Positions 1 through 6,698 of a stretch of 31,277 nt of DNA are shown piece after piece. The notes under the pieces were generated by a model. The model was given only the letters and a program-made list of their open reading frames with translations. It did not search any database and had not been told where the DNA came from. The position numbers and the translations under genes were made by a program. The first letter of the stretch is position 1, and each line of letters begins with the position of its first letter. Location: the NCBI GenBank assembly GCA_002426795.1, contig DINQ01000019.1, positions 1 through 31,277 of the forward strand, written 5' to 3'. This DNA is from Bacteroidales bacterium UBA5536 (GTDB lineage Bacteria > Bacteroidota > Bacteroidia > Bacteroidales > F082).

Positions 1-94
1 TACGGGGTTTTTTGGTTTTATATCCCTTAAACACTTTGAAACAATGAGTGAATCGGCATTTTGTCGTAATTTTACGCTCCTCAAACGAGCCTTT

Positions 95-2200
95 ATGTTG
101 CGTCAGAAAATTTTGGTTATTGTATTGCTGGTGTTAACCCTCATTTTGGGTCAACTCCCCTGCCCTGCTGCAAATCCGTTGATCCAACATCGTCTGCTGA
201 CCGACACCATTAAAAGCCCGCTTACTGACAGCCTTCAACTGACATCTAATGATACACTCAAACTGCTGCAAGCTGACAGTTTGATCCGCACACAAACGGA
301 TTCGCTGACAGCGCAGCAACCGGTTTTGCACAAGGCCATAAAAAAAACCTCAGCCCCCGCAGCTCATGTCGATTCAACACAAGTTTTTTATTACGTCAAA
401 AGTTTCGATAGTTTATACCTGGGCAACATCCGAAGCATCGATACAACGCTTTTTAATGCGTCCTATTTCGATCCGCTGGATGATATGCAAACCATTTATG
501 CAACACTCAGCAATACAGGTCTTTCGTACAACGACTTGCGCTTTGCTCTGCCCATAACAAAAGGCCTGGACATGAGAGTTCCATCTAACCAACGCTACAT
601 AAAAACGGGAGACAATATCAGATTCCTGATGCCTGTTCAACCCTTTTCCGAACTGCGTTATACCATGGGCAGCAAAAAAGAACAGCAACTCAAGGTTGCC
701 TTTTCGCGTCAAATTGCTCAGGGTCTGTATTTGGGGATCGACTATATGTTGCTCAATTCGCCCGGTCCTTATCTGAGCAGCAAAACAAACGACAATGCGG
801 CTGCTTTCTCAGCAAAATACCAGACCAAAAACAACCGTTACGGCGTGCTGGCCCATTATGTGTTTAACAAACTTGAACAGCAGGAAAACGGCGGAATCAT
901 TGATGACAGCGTGTTTATCACCAACCAGGAAACAGACAGGCGAGTGATCGATGTTAACCTCGAAAATGCAGCAAATACCGTCAAAGTCACCGGCTTTGGA
1001 TTTGAACAGTACTTTAACTTATCCAGGCCACCTGCAGAAGTCACCGACGACAGCATACCCGTTAAAAAGAATTTTCAGACTGGCAGAATTACGCACACTT
1101 TAACCTTTCAACGCAACCAGTACAGCTATAGCGAAAAGTCGCCACTTAGCAGCTTTTACCAGTCCTATGACATTGTGCTCGATTCCGCGGCGACTTTAGA
1201 TTCTACGTATCTTTTATCGGTCCGAAACAAGATTCAATGGAGCTCGCTAGCTTACAAAAAACACCAGAACGACGTGCCGTTTTACCTGTATTTTGGTATT
1301 GAGCATGGCTATTTTGAAGAGTTTTCATCACTCATCAACGATTCTGTTGTTCTGACAAAAAACAAATTCAATCAGCTCGAACCATTTGGTGGCATTGTCA
1401 TCAATCTTTTTAAAGCCACACGCATCAATGCCCGGGCAAGTATTGTCGGAAGCGGATACCAATCGGGCGATCTTAGCTTCAACGGACAATGGTTGCAATT
1501 TCTGGGCAATCAGAGCAAGAATATTGGATCGGTTTATTTCAACCTGGACATTTATACCCAATCGCCAACCTGGTTCCAGACAAGCTATACTTCCAATCAC
1601 TTTAGGTGGGACAACAACTTCGATAAAAGTAATATTGTTTCGCTTGATGCCGGCTATCGTTTCAAGGGAGTGAAAGCCGGCGTTTCGCAGTCGACGATCG
1701 ACAAATATATCTACATGAACCCCTCAGCAAGGCCACAGCAGACGAGTGGAACACTCAACGTGCGCTCAGTTTACGGCACTTTTTATTTTAAACCAGGTAA
1801 ATTTACCCTCGAGGGAATGGTAAGGTATCAACAAACAGATAATGACAGCGTATTACATCTCCCCGCTTTGATGGCAAGGATGAAATTCAGTTTTTCGCAG
1901 CACCTGTTCAACCATGCTGCCGTGTTACACCCAGGTTTTAGCATCTACTACTTCACTGAATATTATGCAGATGCCTATATGCCAGCTTTGCGTTCGTTTT
2001 ATCTTCAACACGAAAAGAAGGTGGGTAATTATCCGTATTTGGACGTCTATCTGGGCCTGAAGGTGAAACGTGCCAACATCTATTTGCAATACACGAATAT
2101 TTTGGGATTGGCTGGCGATTTTAGGTATTTCACAACGCCCCACTACCCCATGCGGGATGCGCGCCTAAATTTTGGGGTCAACTGGCGGTTTTACAAATAA
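95..2200 (+). CDS. Putative porin (Porin_10-like outer-membrane beta-barrel)
   Basis: This is probably an outer-membrane beta-barrel protein of the Bacteroidota putative-porin family. The open frame begins at 44, but the ATG at 95 directly precedes a classical signal peptide (MLRQKILVIVLLVLTLILG), so I prefer 95, giving about 701 residues. The mature N-terminus is a low-complexity Ser/Thr/Asp-rich linker with repeated DSL and TDS motifs. It is followed by the region typical of this family (DSTQVFYY, then alternating aromatic beta-strand segments, then ENGGIIDDSVF). The protein ends in an aromatic strand (GVNWRFYK), as expected for a barrel. The next gene is convergent with a 4-bp gap, so it is likely a single gene or the end of an operon that starts before the window. 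The substrate cannot be inferred. The family assignment is by remembered motif pattern; the barrel character is well supported. Confidence 0.8.
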   Translation: MLRQKILVIVLLVLTLILGQLPCPAANPLIQHRLLTDTIKSPLTDSLQLTSNDTLKLLQADSLIRTQTDSLTAQQPVLHKAIKKTSAPAAHVDSTQVFYYVKSFDSLYLGNIRSIDTTLFNASYFDPLDDMQTIYATLSNTGLSYNDLRFALPITKGLDMRVPSNQRYIKTGDNIRFLMPVQPFSELRYTMGSKKEQQLKVAFSRQIAQGLYLGIDYMLLNSPGPYLSSKTNDNAAAFSAKYQTKNNRYGVLAHYVFNKLEQQENGGIIDDSVFITNQETDRRVIDVNLENAANTVKVTGFGFEQYFNLSRPPAEVTDDSIPVKKNFQTGRITHTLTFQRNQYSYSEKSPLSSFYQSYDIVLDSAATLDSTYLLSVRNKIQWSSLAYKKHQNDVPFYLYFGIEHGYFEEFSSLINDSVVLTKNKFNQLEPFGGIVINLFKATRINARASIVGSGYQSGDLSFNGQWLQFLGNQSKNIGSVYFNLDIYTQSPTWFQTSYTSNHFRWDNNFDKSNIVSLDAGYRFKGVKAGVSQSTIDKYIYMNPSARPQQTSGTLNVRSVYGTFYFKPGKFTLEGMVRYQQTDNDSVLHLPALMARMKFSFSQHLFNHAAVLHPGFSIYYFTEYYADAYMPALRSFYLQHEKKVGNYPYLDVYLGLKVKRANIYLQYTNILGLAGDFRYFTTPHYPMRDARLNFGVNWRFYK

Positions 2201-2204
2201 CGGA

Positions 2205-3023
2205 TTACTTGATACCGCGTTGCTTTTTGATTTCGTCGTAGGCGTTGGATACCTCCTTAAACTTCTGTTCAGCAGCTTTTTGCACTTCATCGCCTAAATG
2301 GCTTACTTTGTCAGGATGGTATTTGAGGGCCATATCTCTATAAGCCTTCTTCACCTCATCATCGCTTGCAGATGATTCGATCTCGAGAATTTTATAGGCA
2401 CTGTCGGTATCTTTTACAAACATAGCCTTGATAGAAGAAAAGTCGCCAGGCTGTATACCCATAAAACTGGCAATGCGTGAAATAACATCCAGTTCTGTTG
2501 CAGTCAACTGTCCATCGGAAATACCAATTCCAAAAAGGTAATGCATCAGCTGCAAACGTGCCGGATAGTCCATGAAACGACCAATTTGCTGACTCACTTC
2601 CTGCAAATTGATTTCCTGTTTTAGAATCTCGCGAAGCATGAGGATGGATTGCTCTGCCCTTTCGACACCAAAATTAGTGACGTAGAACCTCTTTACAAAA
2701 TCCAGCTCGGAGCGTTTTACCGTACCATCAGCCTTCATCACAGCGGCAGTAAGAACCAGTAAACTTGCATTGAAATCCCCTCTTCCAGTCGACATTCCGC
2801 TTGCATATTTCGCGTTGTTCATGTCTTCGAAAATCTTACCGAAGGCAAAACCAAGTATACCCCCGATCGGGCCACCAAAAGCCCAGCCCAGACCACCGCC
2901 AATCCACTTGGCATAACCTTTCTTTTGCTGCGCAGCTGTTTTGTTTTCAGATTTATTGGCGCTTGATCTGAGTGCCCAAGCAACTGCCAGAATGATCAGT
3001 AAAATTGTAAAAAACCAGGACAT
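2205..3023 (-). CDS. DjlA-like membrane co-chaperone (TerB + DnaJ domains)
   Basis: This is a membrane-anchored J-domain protein, likely stimulating DnaK ATPase activity at the membrane. The longest frame starts at TTG (3038), but ATG at 3023 begins MSWFFTILLIILAVAWAL, an N-terminal transmembrane segment, so I use 3023 (272 residues). Domain order is TM helix (about 3-20), a Gly-rich stretch at about 38-63 (GGGLGWAFGGPIGGILGFAFG), a TerB-like helical domain (about 75-190) and a C-terminal J domain (about 205-272). The HPD tripeptide needed for Hsp70 stimulation is at about residues 236-238. This order matches DjlA. The Gly-rich stretch resembles a glycine zipper and may be a second membrane-inserting or oligomerising segment. 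The gene stands alone, convergent with the porin. The domain call is secure; in vivo partners are unknown. Confidence 0.85.
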   Translation of the reverse strand: MSWFFTILLIILAVAWALRSSANKSENKTAAQQKKGYAKWIGGGLGWAFGGPIGGILGFAFGKIFEDMNNAKYASGMSTGRGDFNASLLVLTAAVMKADGTVKRSELDFVKRFYVTNFGVERAEQSILMLREILKQEINLQEVSQQIGRFMDYPARLQLMHYLFGIGISDGQLTATELDVISRIASFMGIQPGDFSSIKAMFVKDTDSAYKILEIESSASDDEVKKAYRDMALKYHPDKVSHLGDEVQKAAEQKFKEVSNAYDEIKKQRGIK

Positions 3024-3152
3024 GCTTTTTTTGCGCAAAAATAGGGTTTTTCAGGTGACTTTCTACGGTTGAATATTTCGTGACTGTTGGCTCGATCAAT
3101 TCGCGGCCAAATTGGATGGCTTCATCAAGCTATGCAATAATTAACTATTCAG

Positions 3153-3160
3153 TAACTTTA
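3153..3160 (+). promoter_or_regulatory. Possible imperfect -7 element (TAACTTTA)
   Basis: This octamer differs from the Bacteroidota TAnnTTTG -7 element only in its last base. It lies about 58 bp before the ATG of the small gene at 3218. I see no clear -33 TTTG upstream, so this is a weak candidate. Confidence 0.25.
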
Positions 3161-3217
3161 GTTTAACTGATTAAGAGTACCTTCACCCCCTGAGTTCGCT
3201 CCCTAAAAACAACCACA

Positions 3218-3550
3218 ATGAGCTTCTGGAAATCCAAGAAACAGTCAAAATGTCCGTTCAATATTTCGTATCACTATCACAAACCAGAATCCGGAAAATT
3301 GATCCTTTACAATCTTTCAGGAAAAACAGTCAGAAATGTGCACTTAACAATAATTGGCGAACAGAATCAGAAACTCCCGTTCGATATTCCTGAATTACAG
3401 CACAAAACCACACACCTGGTCGACTATTCTATGCAGCCTGATGGTCAGCAGCCAGGCTTGGAAGGTCCAGTCCGGCATGTAGAAGTGGCCTGCTCCGGCA
3501 AGAAATATGTATTTAGGCCAGATGAGTCCTGGAAATTCTCACTGGTATAA
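3218..3550 (+). CDS. Small conserved-looking hypothetical protein (110 aa)
   Basis: I do not recognise this 110-residue protein. It starts at a clean ATG and has no signal peptide or membrane segment, so it is probably cytoplasmic. The first ten residues are basic (MSFWKSKKQSK). The rest looks like a single small beta-sandwich, with alternating hydrophobic strands such as KLILYNLSGKTVRNVHLTI and a C-terminal KKYVFRPDESWKFSLV. This pattern is reminiscent of a fibronectin or immunoglobulin-like fold, but that is inference from strand periodicity only. It is flanked by divergent and convergent genes, so it is probably monocistronic. Its base composition does not stand out from its neighbours. 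I consider it a real gene because the frame is open over its full length and no competing frame covers the region. Confidence 0.6.
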   Translation: MSFWKSKKQSKCPFNISYHYHKPESGKLILYNLSGKTVRNVHLTIIGEQNQKLPFDIPELQHKTTHLVDYSMQPDGQQPGLEGPVRHVEVACSGKKYVFRPDESWKFSLV

Positions 3551-3583
3551 AGAAGAGGATTTTCAGGCCCCATAGTTCTGACC

Positions 3584-3611
3584 AAAAAACGCTCTGTGCT
3601 TAAATCAGCAC
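3584..3611 (-). terminator. Weak possible terminator after saccharopine dehydrogenase
   Basis: On the minus strand, a 5-bp stem (GTGCT/AGCAC, positions 3607-3611 with 3596-3600) spans the TAA stop of the dehydrogenase gene. Six bases later comes a run of six T (plus-strand A at 3584-3589). The stem is short and the spacing to the T run is longer than usual, so this is only a candidate. Confidence 0.3.
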
Positions 3612-4934
3612 TTCTCTCTCCTTGAACGCTATTCCGTATTCCTTCAGTTCTTCCAGAATAGGCTCATACAACTCTGGTTTTGTCGGAATAATTACTCCTT
3701 TTGACCGCAATTTATCGTTAAGCAACAATTTCACACCAATAGCCAGTGGTGTACCCACGGTGGTCGACATTGCTGTATTTTTAGTGTCCTGTCCAATATA
3801 TACCATGGCTGAAGTGATCTGGTGATTTTTGCCCTGAAGTTTGTACTCAAACTCATGCTGCATCACAATCATATCCTTGTCGTTTGGCGACAAAGACCAT
3901 TTTTCTTCCAGCAGTTTTTGAAGAATCTGCGCAGGGCTCACATTGGACATGCCGATTTTTCTTTGTTCAAATATGCCTAGCCAACTGAGCTTCTGCATCA
4001 CATCGCCTTTTGGATCTAGTTGCAGGTATTCTGCCAGTTTTTGTTCGACTGCCTTCTCCTGATCATAACGCAAAAAAGCATTGATAAACTCACGGTAAGT
4101 CATTTGTTCCGAGTTCTCTACGATGTAGCTATCATCAGTGCAACCCAGCTGCACAAAAACATTCCAGGCATCGCAATAGCCGGGTCTTCGCATCGTACCC
4201 CTGAACAAGGTAGGGATATCATTTAAGCCATAGATTTTCCGATACTTCAATGAATCTCGGTTTGGGTAAACTTCAAACTTTCCATAATCGAGCACTTCGC
4301 GAATCATGGTACGCTCAAAAAGCTTATGATAAGGGATAAACTTATACATTCCATTGCGAATAAACTGCGAAACGCCTTGGCCGGCCAGTACCACATTTCG
4401 GGGATTCCATGTGAACTTGTAGTGCCAGGGGTTGTTGTCACTCTCGGGCGCAATCAATCCACCTGTAAAGGAGAAAAACGCTGTGAGCTCCCCTCCTTTT
4501 GCACGGATCCTATCGATAACTTGCATGGCCGACATATGGTCAATACCAGGATCAACACCCAGCTCGTTGAGGAAAATTAATCCTTTTTCCTTCACGGCAT
4601 TGTCAATTTCACGCATTTTTGGCGAAACATAAGAGGCTGTAGCCATATGCACGCCCTGCAGCAAACATTCGGTGGCCACCTGATCATGAAATCTGGCCGG
4701 CAACATGGAAACTACCACATCTTTGCCTGAAACGAGCTGGGCAATACCCTTGCTATCATTTACATCCATCGTCAGGGCTTTTCCACTCGGATGCCCGTTG
4801 ATTTTGCGTTCTGCCAGACTGTAATCCAAATCAGCAACTTCAACCTGCCAATCGTATTGTTGGCTGTGTTTGAGCAAGTAATTGATTAAACTGGTTGCAG
4901 ACAAGCCTGCTCCTAGAACAAGAATTTTTTTCAT
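3600..4934 (-). CDS. Saccharopine dehydrogenase (glutamate/AASA-forming type)
   Basis: This likely oxidises saccharopine to glutamate and 2-aminoadipate semialdehyde, the second step of lysine degradation by the saccharopine route. The 444-residue protein starts MKKILVLGAGLSATSLINYL, with the dinucleotide-binding GxGxxG-type loop at about residues 8-13. It carries the family core ELGVDPGIDHMSAMQVID, followed by the FTGGLIAPESDNNPWHYKF segment that corresponds to the CGGLPAPE..DNP substrate region of yeast Lys9 and the C-terminal half of animal AASS. Its upstream neighbour, 94 bp away on the same strand, encodes the matching first-step enzyme, which strongly supports the assignment. The reaction could run in either direction, but Bacteroidota normally make lysine through diaminopimelate, so catabolism is more likely. 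Cofactor preference cannot be read from the sequence. Confidence 0.9.
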   Translation of the reverse strand: MKKILVLGAGLSATSLINYLLKHSQQYDWQVEVADLDYSLAERKINGHPSGKALTMDVNDSKGIAQLVSGKDVVVSMLPARFHDQVATECLLQGVHMATASYVSPKMREIDNAVKEKGLIFLNELGVDPGIDHMSAMQVIDRIRAKGGELTAFFSFTGGLIAPESDNNPWHYKFTWNPRNVVLAGQGVSQFIRNGMYKFIPYHKLFERTMIREVLDYGKFEVYPNRDSLKYRKIYGLNDIPTLFRGTMRRPGYCDAWNVFVQLGCTDDSYIVENSEQMTYREFINAFLRYDQEKAVEQKLAEYLQLDPKGDVMQKLSWLGIFEQRKIGMSNVSPAQILQKLLEEKWSLSPNDKDMIVMQHEFEYKLQGKNHQITSAMVYIGQDTKNTAMSTTVGTPLAIGVKLLLNDKLRSKGVIIPTKPELYEPILEELKEYGIAFKEREVLI

Positions 4935-5028
4935 ATTTTGTATTTATGAGTGTCTATTCAGATTTCCAGGGCCACCCATTGTCACTAGTCATACAATTGA
5001 CACAGCTCTGGAAAATTACCCCGACGTT

Positions 5029-6336
5029 TTACAAGTACTTTTGTAAATATTGATAGTTTGGTGTGAGCTTGCCCTGATAGAGAATCAAAGCATTTTTAAT
5101 TGAATCTGGCAGACGCAACTGTTCAAAAGGCACCTGATAATCGGCAACTGCGATGGCCTTCACATACCTGAACAACGCATCGCTGAAGGCCATTGACGAT
5201 TCACGGGGCAACTCGCTGGGCAAAATATCTACGGCCATTACCAGTACGCCCTCTCCTTCGAATCCCATTTCATACGATCGTTTGTGGGGATTGTAAACAA
5301 AAACAGGATCTTCAATTTCGGTTCCTTTGTGTGTGCATTCAATTGAACCATCAGGATCGCAGGTAACATCGCCAATCACCTCCAGTTTAGGGGTTCCATT
5401 TTTAAACAATTCAGCCAAAAAATCCTTGGTCACAATACGTGGATAGCGCTTATCCCAATACATACAATTCATCAGGATGGTCATTTGTGGAATGAAGCGT
5501 TCAAAGTTGTTCCGATAGGCCTCGGGATGAGCATAGTAATGTGCAAGGTCGAAATGTGAGCTTGGTTCGATGGAGGCCGATATGTCAGCTTCTTTAAATA
5601 CCACCTTGTAAATCAGATTTCTGGGCGCATTTTTCTGATCGAGATGCAACAATTGTTCGGGTGTTATCTCAATTGAAGGAAGCAGATTTGCGATTTCCTG
5701 CGCTCCTTTCGATACATTTCCATATCCGGTAAAACCAATAATAACAGGGGCTACTCCGTGGGGCAAGCCATTTTTTGCGATGAGTTGTCCGGCTTTTGAA
5801 ACAGCCTCGCTGGCTTCCTGCAGCGATTGATAGGTATGAGCTTGCCTGATGTCAGTAAAAGGCGTCTCTATCCCTTTCATCTGTAAACGTTGGCCCAGCG
5901 ACCACAACGAATTGATCATGCCTGCCAGTCCGGCAAATCTACCGAAAAAGATCAGGCGTTTGCCTTCCGAGTTTTCAATTTTTTCATAGTCAATCAGTTG
6001 ACATTTCTTTTCCATCATGGCTTTGAGCATCGGCATATTGTATGACTGACCCTTGATGACATGCGAGAAGAAAACATAGGTTTTCCCTTCCTCAAAAAAA
6101 CTGATGGGCATTTCTTTTACTCCAAAAACGACCGATGCCTGCTCAAGTGAATGGACGATAGTCGCACCTGCCTGTTCAAATGCTTCATCATGAAAAATAC
6201 GTTTCTGCGAGTGTTGAACATGAAAGCCCAGCTCGCTGTCAATCAATTTTGAAATATGCTGCGGTACGATGGCTACACGGCGTTCCATTTCATATTTGTC
6301 CTCATGGCGAATACCCACTATCTCCTTCATTGTCAT
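5029..6336 (-). CDS. Lysine-ketoglutarate reductase (saccharopine-forming)
   Basis: This is the N-terminal half of the bifunctional enzyme AASS as a stand-alone 435-residue protein. It likely condenses lysine with 2-oxoglutarate to saccharopine using NAD(P)H. It has an AlaDh/PNT N-terminal fold with IGIRxEDKxxxERRVAIVPxHI-like residues at the start. Diagnostic LKR segments follow: YVFFSHVIKGQSYNMPML, then CQLIDYEKIENSEGKR, then FFGRFAGLAGMINSLWSLG. The nucleotide-binding stretch is GFTGYGNVSKGAQEIANLL, where human AASS has a near-identical GTGNVSKGAQ. The start is the ATG at 6336; another ATG two codons later (6330) is also possible. It is followed by the saccharopine dehydrogenase gene in the same order as the two halves of AASS. 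A -7 promoter element lies about 60 bp upstream (6397-6404). Confidence 0.9.
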   Translation of the reverse strand: MTMKEIVGIRHEDKYEMERRVAIVPQHISKLIDSELGFHVQHSQKRIFHDEAFEQAGATIVHSLEQASVVFGVKEMPISFFEEGKTYVFFSHVIKGQSYNMPMLKAMMEKKCQLIDYEKIENSEGKRLIFFGRFAGLAGMINSLWSLGQRLQMKGIETPFTDIRQAHTYQSLQEASEAVSKAGQLIAKNGLPHGVAPVIIGFTGYGNVSKGAQEIANLLPSIEITPEQLLHLDQKNAPRNLIYKVVFKEADISASIEPSSHFDLAHYYAHPEAYRNNFERFIPQMTILMNCMYWDKRYPRIVTKDFLAELFKNGTPKLEVIGDVTCDPDGSIECTHKGTEIEDPVFVYNPHKRSYEMGFEGEGVLVMAVDILPSELPRESSMAFSDALFRYVKAIAVADYQVPFEQLRLPDSIKNALILYQGKLTPNYQYLQKYL

Positions 6337-6396
6337 ATATTATTTTTTGTTCACAAAAGAGACCTGCGTGCACAACTTAATCTGCCCGGAAAAAAG

Positions 6397-6404
6397 CAAA
6401 AGTA
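6397..6404 (-). promoter_or_regulatory. -7 promoter element for the LKR/SDH pair (TACTTTTG)
   Basis: The plus-strand sequence CAAAAGTA reads TACTTTTG on the minus strand and fits the Bacteroidota TAnnTTTG -7 consensus. It lies about 60 bp upstream of the reductase ATG. No perfectly spaced -33 TTTG is evident, which is common in this phylum. Confidence 0.5.
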
Positions 6405-6615
6405 ACTGACGCGGTTTTTTCTCCTTCTCAATCGATTTCAGCCCACGAAATTCAGGCTTTTTTTTGGAACCATCAAACATTCCTGAAAGTTTCATCAAAC
6501 TAAAAAATCAATTTAGACCTTTTACAAATAGGATTTCAGCGGCAATTCAATCGATTGCAGCCGCGTATTAGTATAAGTTAACAATATCAGCCTATTACTA
6601 TCTCCCGAAATTCAC

Positions 6616-6623
6616 TATTTTTG
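6616..6623 (+). promoter_or_regulatory. -7 promoter element for ppdK (TATTTTTG)
   Basis: TATTTTTG matches the TAnnTTTG consensus exactly and lies 75 bp ahead of the ppdK ATG. The predicted leader is about 70 nt and AT-rich. No clear -33 element was seen. Confidence 0.55.
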
Positions 6624-6698
6624 TGCAACTTTAAAGGCTGATATAGTAATTTTATCCACTGAAAATCAGATATTATCATACATCTAAATTTATCACAA

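Larger units (their letters stand above)
6337..6698. other. 362-bp divergent intergenic region
   Basis: This spacer between the lysine-degradation genes (minus) and ppdK (plus) contains no convincing gene. It holds one TAnnTTTG-type element for each direction (6397-6404 minus, 6616-6623 plus), about 210 bp apart, and is AT-rich. I looked for a lysine riboswitch ahead of the reductase and did not recognise one. Confidence 0.6.

Noticed and set aside
6337..6698. Lysine riboswitch upstream of the lysine-degradation genes
   Set aside because: The predicted leader is only about 50 nt, and I see no multi-helix arrangement or conserved lysine-box sequence.
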